64,000 nt of DNA, taken from contig SZWC01006897.1 in the NCBI GenBank assembly GCA_023375785.1, positions 31,667-95,666 of the forward strand, given 5' to 3'. The position numbers were made by a program, and so were the translations under genes. The stretch is from Penium margaritaceum. Lineage: Eukaryota > Streptophyta > Zygnematophyceae > Desmidiales > Peniaceae. Below, one piece after another: positions 46,292 to 57,559 of this stretch; the first letter of the stretch is position 1; the number at the start of each line of letters is the position of its first letter. The notes under the pieces were generated by a model. The model saw only the letters and a program-made list of their open reading frames with translations, was not told the origin of the DNA and made no database searches.

Positions 46292-46585
46292 AATTAGGGG
46301 ACCTGGGAGTGTTGCAACAAGGACAAAGAATGGTGCTTAAGGAAAACACCGGTGCAATCTCGCTTTCTGACAATGTAACGTAGCACATGATGAGAAAGTA
46401 CATTGATGTGCATTACCATGACGAGTTGGAAATGGTGGAAAGGGATCAGTGGTGCTGTAGTAGTGGAGCACGCACCACATGCCTATACATTGCTTGAGCA
46501 GAATGCAACATGCTGATTGGCACGTCATGAGTGTGGCCAGAATCCAGATGAACAGCTTTGGAATGCTTGAGGGCATAGAAACATA
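46292..46585 (+). pseudogene. Copia RNase H carboxyl fragment (family E)
   Basis: The frame reads KENTGAISLSDNVT, stop, then RKYIDVHYHDELEMVERDQ. This is the copia segment with a kept NxGAISL and a KHID.RYH-like motif. It belongs to none of the other families here and seems to be the sequence next to which B3 landed. Confidence 0.65.
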
Positions 46586-46588
46586 TGA

Positions 46589-47020
46589 TTAAGAGAAGAA
46601 AGAAGAAGTCGGAATGGAAGGTTCACCGAGGAGATTGTTGTCAATTGCACCTCCGCATGCATATATGTGGCATTTAGAAGCGCTGACAAGCTGCCGGAGA
46701 GATGATAAGCCTTGTTTTTTGGTATAGCGGCTTCTATCGTTCCCTAAATCCGAGTCTAATTCATGTTCCAGAAAACTTGCTGCAGCTGGTGCGACGTAGA
46801 TCATCAGAAATTGTTGATTCGTGAGGAAGCTAAGGGCTCTCAACATTTGCGGTGTGTGTGGTGGCTCAAGGACTTGTCCAAAGGTTAACATCCGGTGGAT
46901 ATTTCCATATGAGAAATACAGTCTATTCGAGGAAACGATTTTTCGGATGAATGCAGAGTCATCCAGCAGATTTTTTTCCTTGGGATGTAGTGGTACAGGT
47001 TGTTTTTCGGGGTCAGCCAA
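46589..47020 (-). CDS. Unassigned 143-codon open reading frame
   Basis: Starts MADPEKQPVPLHPKEKN and ends ...LLGEPSIPTSSFFS. Composition is ordinary for a folded protein, with a central hydrophobic stretch (ALSFLTNQQFLMIYVAPAAA) that is too short and mixed to call a membrane helix. I do not recognise it, and it matches no retroelement domain. Its start lies 17 bp from the F target duplication, and the pre-insertion sequence upstream was repeat D3. It may be an exon of a host gene, an unknown element protein, or chance. Confidence 0.3.
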   Translation of the reverse strand: MADPEKQPVPLHPKEKNLLDDSAFIRKIVSSNRLYFSYGNIHRMLTFGQVLEPPHTPQMLRALSFLTNQQFLMIYVAPAAASFLEHELDSDLGNDRSRYTKKQGLSSLRQLVSASKCHIYACGGAIDNNLLGEPSIPTSSFFS

Positions 47021-47041
47021 TTTCTACCTTGCATTCCGTGA

Positions 47042-47757
47042 TGTAGGCTCTAGTGGGTGTGGAGGCACCCTCAAGGATGCCTAGCTCTCATTGAAGCACA
47101 CTATCAGTGTTTGGGCAGCCAATGGATACTAAAAGTGAAGAGTGTGGAGTACAAGGATCACGGATAGGAGTGGGCAGAAGACGTCGCATTCAGTACACCT
47201 GAATCGAAACGTGTTTTTATTACTTAGCATAGTAAGAGTACATCAAATCCTTATAGCCTGCAATCTAAGCTTTCCAACGCATCCAAGCACGCCCAAAATG
47301 GAGCAGTAGAGCCCCTGCTATGGCCATCAAAGTAACCCTTGGCGGAGCCGCCCACCTGGCCTTGCACTCTAGGCAACGGGAGGCGCTTCGATGATGACCC
47401 GTCGAAGCGCCTTTCCTCGCCCAGAAGTCAAGGAGAAGTTCATCCTGGTCAAGGAGGTCCTTATGGTTACCTCATTCATGCCCCTGGTGCATTTGGAGCC
47501 CATTAGGAACGAACTCGGATCACTGGCGGTGGAATATCCCGCCACCCATAGCGGGTACCAGTTTCCACCCGCCCAACACCCGATTTTCGGGCTAGGCTAA
47601 CTTTCTGAATACTCACTCAAATTGAGCGATTCAAAGCTCGATCCTGCATGAAAAAATCCAAGAAATCCAAATCTAATTAGCTGTTTGAACACTCCTCATT
47701 GGTCAAACCAGGGAGTATGATCAACGGCATTCATAGCAAGGGCAGACCATGTCAACA
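47042..47757 (-). repeat. F 3' LTR
   Basis: Minus strand TGTTGACATGG start, ends next to CGTGA. Only scattered differences from 52029-52751. Confidence 0.9.
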
Positions 47758-47789
47758 ATCTCCCCCTTGCACTGCAGCCTTGATGTCCT

Positions 47790-49434
47790 GTCCTTGGAAC
47801 CTGTAGCATTTTTAAGCCTCAGAGTGCAGACCGAGCTCCATGCAGCTTGTGTCATGCCTGTCTTTGGGTTGTGCCTTGGTCATGGCGTCGGCGAGCATGC
47901 GCTTAGTGCCACAATGCTTAATAACCGCATCGCCCTTCGTCACCAAGTCCCGTGCGTAGTGATGCCGGATCTCGATGTGCTAGGTCCTCCTGTGCAACAC
48001 CGGGTTCTTAGTCAGGCTAATGGTACTCATGTTGTCAACATTCAGCACCGTTGGCTTCCTTTGCAGCACGCCAATCTCCTTTAGCAGCCGACGTAGCCAC
48101 ACTGCCTCCTTTGCGGCTTCTGCGAGTGCGGTGTACTCCGCTTCGGTACTAGACAGCACCACACAGTCTTGCTTCCTGCTTGTCCATGAAACTGCTGCAC
48201 CACCAAGCACAAACACGTACCCCAATGTTGATTTTCTATCATCCACATCACCAGCCCAGTCGGCATCCGAGTAGCCGAACAACTCGAGGGAGTCATCACG
48301 CGCTCCCCCTCCAAACACAAGCCGCAACTGTTTTGTCGCATTGAGATAGCGGAGGATCCGCTTTACCGCTTGGCAATGCAGCGGCCCGGGGTCAGCATCA
48401 TAGCAGCTCACTTGTTCCTCCGCGAAGGCCAGTTGGGGCCGCGTTGCCACCATGACGTACATGATGCTCCCCACCGCATACTGGTATGGCACACCTGCCA
48501 TCTCCTCCTTCTCCTCATCCGTGCTCGGCCCCATGCTCAAGCTTAGCTCACGTGTGGTGGTCATGGGTGTGCTGATGGTGTTGCACTCCTCCATGTTGTA
48601 GCGGCAGAGCACTTCTTGCACGTATTTTTCCTGATCCATCTCTCGCATGCGTGCCTTGCGGTCTCTCTTGATAGCGACGCCGAGCTAGTACTCGAGCTCG
48701 CTCATGTCGGTCATTTTGAACCGACCGCCGAGCTGCCGCTTCAGGTTCACCAACTCCTTTATGTCTGATGACACGAGGATGAGGTCATCAACGTAAAAGG
48801 CCATGATCTGGTGCAGCCCCAGCTGCTTCTGCACGTACACACTGTGATCCGCTTTGCAGCGCTTGAAGCCAAGCTCGGCTATGAAGCCGTTCATTTTCAA
48901 GTACCACATGAGTGGTGCTTGCTTCAGTCTATAGAGCGCCTTGCAAAGCCAGCACACCTTCCGTGGCGGCACATCCGCACCCTCCGGCACATCCATGTAG
49001 ACCTCCTCATCTAGGTCACCATTGAGGAATGCAGTTTTCACATCGATTTGATGCACTTCGTAGTCGCGTGCCGCCGCCACCGAGAGGATGGAGCGGATGG
49101 AGGCGAACTTCGCCAATGGTGCGAAGGTTTCATCGTAGAGTTCACCCTTCCATTGGGCGTACCCCTTCGCCACCAGCGGCGCCTTGTACCACTCCACCTT
49201 CCCCTCCTTGGTGAGCTTCTTCTTGAAGATCCACTTGGAGCCGATGATTTTTGCGCCCTCCTGTCTGTCAATCAGCTGCCAAGTGCCGTTCTCTTCGTAG
49301 GAGGCGAGCTCAGATTTTTTGGCTCCCTCCCAATCAGCCCCATCCTTCCGCTGCAACGCCTCTTTGACACTCTTGGGCTCCTCTTGCGGCAAAGAACACT
49401 CAAGCAAACCCAATTCAGGTGCCCTGCACGACAA
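47790..49434 (-). pseudogene. F reverse transcriptase-RNase H
   Basis: From EEPKSVKEALQRKDGADWEG through SKWIFKKKLTKEGK, QIDVKTAFLNGDLDEEVYMD and the catalytic FYVDDLILVSS (plus 48784-48795). A TAG at 48685 replaces a Tyr codon in ELEYYLG. RNase H follows (FGYSDADWAGDVDDRKST), with another TAG in the RRTKHIEIR region near 47983. The end shows ADAMTKAQPKDRH. Close to intact apart from these stops. Confidence 0.87.
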
Positions 49435-51961
49435 AGTACCATTTTTCCGTCCTCCTTGCGCATCTGCTTCTCAGCGGCTGCTGATGTTGAGGCTGTTGCT
49501 GCTGCTGCCACTGCTGCTACTGCTGCTGCTCTCTCGCACCGCCACTCAGACCGCTGGCCTGCTCTCCCTCTCTCGGGGACAGTGGAGATGCGGACTCACT
49601 CCCCGCCTCCTCGTTTAGCTCCACTGCTGCCGGCGCCTTGGACTCATTGTCCAACTCGGCTGAATGCAAGTTCGCCGCTCCAACATCGCCTTGATGGTTC
49701 TCACCGGCTAAAGCCAATGGGACGTCACCCTCTTTTGCGTCCTCCGGCATCTCCCCCTTGAGGAGTGGCAGCCACTCCCCCCGCTTGGAGAGACCCACGT
49801 CCTTGTCCGTCCAACGGCTATCCTCGTCAAACGTGACATTGTGACTCTTCACGATCTGCTGCCTCCGCGTGTCGAAGAGCCGGTACGCCTTTCTCCCGCT
49901 CTCGTACCCGACGCAGATACACCGGCAAGTCCGCGGGTCCAGCTTGCCCCGCCCGTCCCGTGCCTGCACAACAGCACGTGCAACACAACCAAACATGCAG
50001 AGGTGTGCCACAGTTGCCTTCCTCCCGCTCCACACTACTTGTGGCGTCCTCCACACCTTGGACTCTGCGTCTTTTAGCGGCTTCTTCGGCGTCAGGTTCA
50101 TGATGTATGCCGCTGTTCGTGCCGCCTCACCCTAATACCGCTGTGCGAGGCCGGCATCGCTCAACATGGACCGGACCATGTTGAGGATGGTGCAGTTTGC
50201 CCTCTCGGCAATACCGTTCTGTTGCAGAGTGTGGCGTAGTTTTCTGCCACGAGATGCCCTTGCTCTTCATCCATGCCAAGCAGCCCTCGTACTCGCCACC
50301 GTTGTCGCTCTGGAACGCCTTCACCTTCAACTCTGTTTGCCGCTCCACAGCCGCCACAAATTCCTACATGCACGACAAGACATCGCTCTTCCTCTTGATG
50401 ATGTAGAGGTAGAGCTTGCAGCTGTGGTCGTCAATGAAGGTGACAAAGTAGCACGTCCCACCAATGGAGGGCTCAAATGGTCCACACACATCTGTGTGCA
50501 CCACCTCCAACTTCGCCGATGCACGCGTCCCTTTGCCATCAAAGGGCTGCCGTGTCATCTTGCCCACCACGCATGGCTCGTACACGGAATTCTTGGCTGC
50601 ATCAAGGCCCTTGGCCTCAAGGCCTCGCACCACTACCTTCTTCGTCATATCCCTCATAGTTGAGGGAGCATTGTGACATAGGCAGCGGTACCATAGGTCC
50701 AGATTTCTTTCATCCTTTGTTGCGAGGTTGACGGCGTCAGTCCTCACTGCATCGGTAAGAACCTTGGTACAAAGAAGGTACAGGTCCTCCTCCCTCTTGC
50801 CACGTACAATCACCTCACCATCCCCCTCGTTCCGGATGATGGCCTCTTTCTTATTGAAGAGTACCTCGAGCCCCTTGTCCGTAAGGCGGCTCACTGACAG
50901 CAGGTTTGCCCCAAAATTGGGCATGTGGAGCACATCGTAGATGGTACACGGAATGAATTTCCCATTCACCACCAACTCGATGCGTACATTGCCTTCGCCC
51001 GCGGCCAACTCCATTTTTACGTTGGCCACTGTCATGCGCCGCCCGGTGGCTCTATAGGCGACGAATGCCGCCCTGTTGCATTCTGTGTGGCGGTCTGTTC
51101 TGGAGTCGATCACCGTGACTTCCGGATCTGTCCAGTCAGTAGACTCCCTGGCCATCATGGCTTGGGTGTCCTTCTTTACGTCCTTCCCGGGCTGGTCCGA
51201 CTTCTTGTTGGGACAATCGCGTGCATAGTGGCCCTGTTTGCCACAGTTGTAACATTCCCCCTTGATGTCACCTCTCTTGGTGCCCTGCTTGGCACCCTTT
51301 CCCCTCTTTCCCCCCCCCCTCCACCTTGAGGGCGGATGGCATAGGCGGAACTTGATGTTGCCCCGCTCCCTCTACCACCACGCCGCATCCATTCGTTGCG
51401 GACGTACACAGCCACCTTCGGGTACTTCAGCACATCGGTGGACCAACCGCCTACGGCAGTGATCATGGGACTCAAACTGTCCGGCAAGGCCAGAAGGAGG
51501 ATCATGGCTTGCAGCTGAGGGTCAACCTTCCATCCGATGGCTACGCACTTGGTAGTGAGGGACTCAATCTGCTGCAGGATCTCCATGATGTCGTCGCCTT
51601 TGTTGGCTCGGAGGGTGACAAGCCTCTTGAAGACAAAGAGCTGGTTAGCGAGGTTGGTGGAATGGTAGATGGTGTAGAGTTTCTTCTAGGCCTCCGTGGC
51701 CTCCGTGTATCCTTGAATCAGTGCGCGCTGCGGCGGAGCTAGCGCTAACACGAACAATACAAGCACCTTCTTGTTGCGCTTCTTGTACTTGTCCACTTCC
51801 TCCGGCTTCGCGGTATCTTGAGGTGGGGTCTCTTCACCGTTGACCAGCTCAAGCAAGCCCTTTTCATCGAGGTAGACCTCAAACTGCCACCTCCACAAAG
51901 GGAAGCCGTTCCCATCAAACTTGGAGACGGCGCCGATGCTCTCTTGCTTGATCGTTGCCAC
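49435..51961 (-). pseudogene. F gag-protease-integrase
   Basis: Gag ATG at 51961 (MATIKQESIG). TAG at 51686 stands where the family has Trp. A 10-C run (51310-51319) puts the knuckle CYNCGKQGHYARDC (51213-51254) in another frame. The protease site reads IDSRTDRHTEC: the Gly of the DSG triad is Arg, which should abolish activity. Integrase HTDVCGPFEPS and FQSDNGGEYEG are kept; a frameshift occurs at PHS-ATERYC (near 50225). An acidic/Ser-rich linker ends near 49517. Confidence 0.85.
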
Positions 51962-52011
51962 GGCGCGTGGAGGTAGCCTGAAGGATAAGGAGCTAGGGTC
52001 CTTCTAGGCAC

Positions 52012-52026
52012 GCGGGCCCATAACCC
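52012..52026 (-). promoter_or_regulatory. F primer binding site, anticodon arm of tRNA-iMet
   Basis: Minus strand GGGTTATGGGCCCGC, two bases from the LTR; 14 of 15 bases fit the initiator tRNA-Met anticodon arm. Confidence 0.75.
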
Positions 52027-52028
52027 TT

Positions 52029-52751
52029 TGTTGGCTCTAGTGGGTGTGGAAGCACCCTCAAGGATGTCTAGCTCTCACTAAAACATACTACCAGTGTTTG
52101 GGCAGCCAATGGACACTAATGGTGAAGAGTGTAGAGTACAAGGATCACGGATAGGAGTGGACAGAACACGTCGCATTCAGTAGATCTGAATCGAAACATG
52201 TTTTTGTTCCTTAGCATAGTGAGATTACATCAGATCCTTATATCATGTGATCTAAGCTTTCCAACACATCCAAGCACACCCAAAATGGAGCAGTAGAGCC
52301 GCTCCTACGGCCGTCAAAGTAACCCTTGGTAGAGCCGCCCACCTGGCCTTGCACTCTAGGCAACGGGAGACGCTTCGACGATGACCCGTCGAAGCGCCTT
52401 TCCTCGCCCAGAAGTCAAAGTGAAGTTCATCCTGGTCAAGGAGTTCCTTTCGTTACCTCATTCATGTTCCTGGTGCATTTGGAGCCCATTAGGAATGAAC
52501 TCGGATCACTGGCGGTGGAAAATCCTGCCACCCATTGTGGGTACCAGATTCCACCCGGCCAACACCCGATTTTCAGGCTAGGCTAAATTTCTGAATACTC
52601 ACTCAAATCGAGTGATTCACAGCTTGATCCTGCATGGAAAATTCCAAGGAATCCAAATCTAAAGTGAGATTATCTGTTCGACCACTCCTCAGTGGTCTAA
52701 CCAGGGAGTACGATCAACGACACTCATGGCAAGGGGCAGACCATGTCAACA
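52029..52751 (-). repeat. F 5' LTR
   Basis: 723 bp, TG...CA ends, flanked outward by CGTGA. A TATA-like GATATAAGG lies on the minus strand at about 52228-52238. Confidence 0.9.
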
Positions 52752-52756
52752 CGTGA

Positions 52757-53060
52757 CCCAGGAGTACAGTTTGTTACCAAAGGACTTGGTCAGTATATCT
52801 ACTGCAGGTCCGCAGACAAGTTTTGAACCTCATCCAACCCCATCACCAAAACTGACAAAAACCTTATTGAAACATACCCCAAAGGCACTCGGGGAACCGC
52901 CACAATGTGTAGGGAGACCTGTTCCTCCTCGAAGGTGAAGGCACCTTGGCGGACGGGCACCACGCGCACTGCAAACTGAGCAGCTACATTGGTGTGCTGC
53001 GTCTTGGAAAACATTACAAACTCCATGGTTAACCGAGTTGCACACGGTTATTGGAAAGCT
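52757..53060 (-). repeat. Dispersed repeat D3 (partial)
   Basis: Aligns with D1 31830-32090 in the same orientation (for example CATCACCAAAACTGA, ACCCCAAAGGCAC). It lay directly beside the CGTGA target before F inserted. Confidence 0.65.
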
Positions 53061-54127
53061 TGTAAGTAGCATTACAACCCATCACATCATTTCTATGTCC
53101 AAAACCTAACAAAAATTGCTATTTGTCTCTTTGCAAAAGTGGCTGTCTTGCAACTCTTTCAGATTTCCTTGTTATGTAGCTTGAGGTGACGATGAAGCCT
53201 GCGCTTAGTCTCAGAACCCACACAAAACCAAGCCGGAAACCCAAGAGGCTATGTTGTAAGCCCACATGATTCATAAAAGAAAAAACAATGAGAGGCCCTC
53301 CCATCCAGAAATGTAGATACCGGTCTGTATTACTTTTGCAACCCCTCGATTGCACCCATAGCAATTTCACAAGTTGGTCTTCCTCGTATCCCCTGTCAAA
53401 CATTGCAATCTCAGAAACCCTCATCTATAGTCTTGAGAGCCGCTCATATGGGTGATGGGTCAACACAGACTTTTCTGACCGGACAATCGTGGGGATGCAG
53501 ACTGTGTGCAGGTTGATGTTTCAGAAGAACAATGATCATTTCTGTCTTCATTTGTACCCCGTGTATGTAGCTGGTGTGTGTTGATATTTGCTGGTCATTA
53601 CATGCTCTTTTCTACAGCCTGATAAAAAGTGAAGAAAAACTTCAGTCGGTACAGCATGTCGGTATGCGGGGAGTCATCAGCCAGATTTTCCCTGCAAACA
53701 TCAAACATGATGCACTTCTGATCATGCGTGATTATAGACATCCCTGCTTGCCTGTCTAGCTGCCCCCCCTAAAACAGCTTCACCTTCAGCTAAGGAATGT
53801 ACTAGGCACCAGTCAGCCACATGATCCTACCTAGCCCATGGAGCGCTACAGAAGCTCAAACGCTCAGACGCTCAGAGTGTGATGATGCGCAGAAATGTGA
53901 CATGATGATGCGGTGTCAAGAAGCAACTCATGCATGGGCACTGTGTGCTATGTGGATACATGTGCATACCCAGGTCATGGACCTAGGTGCTGAGGGCTCT
54001 GTGGGCTCTGGCAGGTGCAGATCCGGATGTGCCCCCTGAGTGTTGCCCATGGGCACAGCCTCCATCACGCCATACACATGATGGGTCCACTCCGGCACTC
54101 GGACTGGTACCGTGGAGAACAACGGGA
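53061..54127. other. Unassigned low-copy stretch; possible exon near 53614-53759
   Basis: No similarity to other parts of the window. CTCTTTTCTACAG ending at 53617 is a good 3' splice-site shape, followed on the plus strand by an open stretch (LIKSEEKLQSVQHVGMRGVI onward) to TAG at 53759. A minus-strand frame (53424-53119) is also open. No family recognised for either. Confidence 0.25.
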
Positions 54128-54132
54128 TGTAG

Positions 54133-54832
54133 TGTTGGTCTGAGGGTGAGTGTGCACCCTGGAGGGTCCCTAGCAGTGGTTGTTTCACACCACCAACTGT
54201 TTTTGGAGAGACTGAAACTGTGGAGGCAACTAGTTCCAAGGATGGCAGAAAACAGGTCAGCAATTGACGCAATAGTTTTGGCCTCAATTGGATGGGAATT
54301 AACACTTTATCAAGGCTCACAAGCAGTGGAATTTTATAGCCACTGATCTAAGGTTTCCAGAACACCAAAGCATGCCAGATTTGGAGCTTCCTAGCAGATT
54401 CTATGGCTTCTAGAGTGCTCCTTGGTAGGCTGTCCTTTTCCCACCTAGGAAGGCATCCCTTCCCTCCTTTAGAAGCTTCTGCCCCTTCCTAGATTCCTCA
54501 GCTTGCTTCTAGTAGGAAGGAAGGTGTCCAGAAGACCAAGACACCTCTAGATGCCTTGTAGGTCAAGTCACCCCTTCTAGAAGGTGTGCCACCTTCTTGG
54601 ACCCTCACCTGGCCTTCTAGAAACATAAAGAGGAACTCTAGAGGTTGAGCTAGCTTCCTGGCATCTATTTTCCACCTCCCTTGAGGCAGGGCAGAATTTC
54701 ATCTTGTGGGACTTGAACCCGGGCCCCTGCTTCTAGAGGTGGACACCATTAACCACTAAGCCACTAAGGCTTGTCTTTTCGGTGTTCCTTTTTGGAGTCA
54801 CTCCTGCCATGGTGAGGAGCATCATTCCAACA
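54133..54832 (-). repeat. C2 3' LTR with TATA box
   Basis: 700 bp, minus strand TGTTGGAATGATG start and CCAACA end. CTATAAAATTCC on the minus strand near 54330-54342 is a good TATA box. Confidence 0.9.
54705..54770 (-). promoter_or_regulatory. tRNA-like Pol III A and B boxes in C LTR
   Basis: Minus strand TGGCTTAGTGG (54763-54753) fits the A-box pattern TRGYNNARNNG at every position. GGTTCAAGTCC (54719-54709) fits the B box. The 44-nt start-to-start distance is that of a tRNA. Acceptor ends do not pair, so this is tRNA-derived or tRNA-mimicking, not a tRNA gene. It recurs in every C LTR. Confidence 0.65.
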
Positions 54833-54846
54833 ATCTCCCCCTTGCG
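54833..54846 (-). promoter_or_regulatory. C2 polypurine tract
   Basis: Minus strand CGCAAGGGGGAGAT next to the 3' LTR. Confidence 0.8.
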
Positions 54847-54883
54847 CGTCACCCATGGCAGTTGTCCATGCTCAGCGTGCAAC

Positions 54884-56716
54884 TCAAGAGGCTTGGGAAA
54901 GCCCAAGCTCCATACAAGTAGCATCATGCCTGTCCTTGAGTTGCGCCTTTGTCATGGCATCAGCAAGCATGTGCTTTGTGCCGCAATGCACAAGCACCAC
55001 ATCACCCTTTGCAATAAGGTCTCGTGCAAAGTGATACCGGATCTCTATGTACTTGGTCCTCCAGTGTAGCACAGGGTTCTTGGTCAGACTGATGGCACTC
55101 ATGTTTTCAACATTGAGTGCCGTTGGCTTCTTTTGCGGCACCGCAGTCTCCATGAGTAATCGCCGCAGCCATAGTGCCTCCTTTGCGGCTTCCGCGAGCG
55201 CAATATACTCCGCCTCAGTGCTGGATAGAGCCACACTGTCCTACTTCCGGCTTCCCCAAGACACCGCTGCACCACCAAGCACAAAAACATAGCCTGATGT
55301 CGACTTGCGGTCATCAATGTCACCTGCCCAGTCAGCATCAGAGTAGCCAACCAACTCGAGGGAGTCAGTCCGGGCTCCCCCTCCAAACACAAGTCGCGAA
55401 TGTGTCATTGCCTTCAAGTAGCGGAGGATTCTCTTCACCGCTTGCAAATGTAGCGGCCCCGGATCAGCGACATAGCGGCTCACTTGTCCTTCAGCAAAGG
55501 CAAGGTCAGGCCGCGTCGCCACCATGGCATACATCATGCTGCCAACTGCGGATTGGTACGGTACTCCAGCCATCTCCGCCTTCTCGTCCTCCGTGCTCGG
55601 GCCCATGCTCAAGCTCAGCTCACATGTCGTTGTCATAGGTGTGCTGATGGGGTTGCACTCCTCCATGTTGTAGCGGCGGAGCACCTCCTGCACATATTTT
55701 TCTTGAACCATCTCTAGTGTGCGTGCTTTGCGGTCCCTCTTGATGGCAATGCCGAGGTAGTACTCAAGCTCACCCATGTCTGTCATCTTGAACCGGCCGC
55801 CAAGCTGTTGCTTCAGGCTCTTGAGCTCCCCCTCATCCGAAGACACAAGGATGAGGTCATCCACGTAGAGGACGACAATTAGGTGGATTCCTGGCTGATG
55901 ATGCATGTACACGCTGTGATCGGCCTCGCAGCGCTTGAAGCCAAGCTCACCCATGAAACAATCCATCTTGAGGTACCACATGAGCGGAGCTTGCTTCAGT
56001 CCATAGTGCGCCCTGCGAAGCCGGCACACCTTACCTTGCGGCGCATCCACCCCCTCTGGCACCTCCATGTAGACTTCCTTGTCCAAGTCGCCATTGAGAA
56101 CACGGTTTTCACGTCCATTTGGTGGATTGCGTAGTCGCGTGCCGCTGCCACCGAGAGGATAGTACGGATGGAGGCAAACTTGGCAACTGGTGCAAAGGTC
56201 TCGTCGTAGTGCTCCCCTTTTTCTCTGGGCATATCCTTTCGCCACCAGCCGCGCCTTGTACCGCTCCACTTTCCCCTCCTTTGTGAGCTTCTTCCGGAAG
56301 ATCCACTTGGAGCGGATGATTTTCTCGCCCTCCGGCCGGTCAACCAGCTCCCAAGTGCCGTTCTCCTCGTGGGAGGCAAGCTCAGATTTCATTGCTCCCT
56401 CCCACTCAGCCCCATCCTTCGGCTGTAGTGCCTCCTTTACAGATTGAGGCTCCTCTTGCGTGAAGAAGACTTGTGCAAACCCAGTCCTAATTCCCTTGTC
56501 GGCATCATATCTTTTTGTCCTTCTTCGCACATGGTTACTCGTGCGGGGCTCTTGAGGCGGTTGTTGTTGTTGCTGTCCCCTTTTGGCGCCATCCTCTCCA
56601 AGCGCCTGCTCCCCCTCTCTTGGAGACCTTGGACACATCTGTTGACTCCCCACCTCTACGTCCATCTCCGGTGCTTCGGATTCCTCATCCAAACTGGTCG
56701 GAATAAAGTCTCCCGC
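54884..56716 (-). pseudogene. C2 RT-RNase H with a compensated frameshift
   Basis: Open from 56692 to 55241: acidic linker, EEPQSVKEALQPKDGAEWEG, SKWIFRKKLTKEGK, then a stretch of about 120 bp (56225-56105) translated out of frame, then NGDLDKEVYMEVPEGVD onward with YVDDLILVSS (plus 55856-55867) and RNase H VGYSDADWAGDIDDRKST. TAG at 55241 replaces a Gln codon; the RNase H end continues to ADAMTKAQLKDRH and a stop at 54884. The normal residues of the shifted stretch (ETFAPVAKFASIRTIL, IHQMDVKTVF) are present in the next frame. Confidence 0.88.
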
Positions 56717-57559
56717 TCACCCATCCCTCAGGCGATGCTCTCCGATTGGTGGTGATGCGAGGATGTCACCCTCATTCACGTCCTCCGGCGTCTCCCCCTC
56801 AAGGAGTGGCATCCACTCCCCCCTCTTGGAGAGACCTACCTCCTTGTCTGTCCAACGGCTTTTCTTGTCAAACGTGACGTCGCGACTCCGCACAATCTGC
56901 TGTCTCCTTGGGTCAAAGAGCCGATACGCCTTGCTTCCGCTCTCATATCCAAGGAAAATACACCGGCGGGTACGCGGCTCCAACTTGCTCCGTCCCTCAC
57001 CTGCCTGCACCATTGCATGTGCAACACAACCAAACGTGCGGAGGTGACCCACCGTCGGCTTCCTCCCGCTCCACACCTCTTGTGGCGTCTTCCACGCATT
57101 GCTCTCCTTGTCCTTCAGCGGCTTGGTCGGCATGAGATTCATGATGTACGCTGCTGTCCTTGCCGCCTCCGCCCAGTACCGTTGTGTAAGGCCGGCGTCG
57201 CTCAACATGGATCGCACCATGTTAAGGATTGTGCGATACGCTCTCTCTGCGATGCCATTCTGTTGTGGGGAGTGTGGAGTTGTTTTCTGCCACTCACTCC
57301 CCTTGCTCTTCATCCACCCAAGGCACCCCGCATGTTCACCGCCGTTGTCACTCCGGAACGCCTTCACCTTCAACTCTGTTTGCCGCTCCACATCAGCCAT
57401 AAACTCTTGCATGCACGCAAGGACCTCACTCTTCCGCTTCATTGGGTAGAGGTAGAGTTTCCCGCTGTGGTCATCGCTGAAGGTGAGGAAGTAGTGAGCT
57501 CCGCCGATGGAGCTCTCAAGCGGTCCACACACATCTGTGTGTACCACGGCCAGTTTTGC
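56717..57559 (-). pseudogene. C2 integrase, catalytic and carboxyl part
   Basis: From VHTDVCGPLESS through FRSDNGGEHAGC and QQNGIAERAYRT (the DDE triad is complete) to the chromodomain-less copia end (RCIFLGYESGSKAYRLFDP). Bounded by TAG 57560 upstream and TGA 56717 downstream, both interruptions of one polyprotein. Confidence 0.88.

Larger units (their letters stand above)
47042..52751 (-). mobile_element. Complete copia element F
   Basis: 5,710 bp, LTRs 52029-52751 (5') and 47042-47757 (3'), exact 5-bp duplication CGTGA at 47037-47041 and 52752-52756. Primer site at 52012-52026, polypurine tract at 47758-47771. Gag-pol is similar to family C but clearly separate; LTRs share only their ends with C (TGTTGGC...). 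Confidence 0.9.

Noticed and set aside
49048-49761. 237-codon plus-strand frame in F
   Set aside because: Antisense to the F RT amino end and the Glu/Ala-rich linker.
54700-54775. A true tRNA gene in the C LTR
   Set aside because: A and B boxes fit, but the acceptor strands and two of five T-stem pairs do not match.
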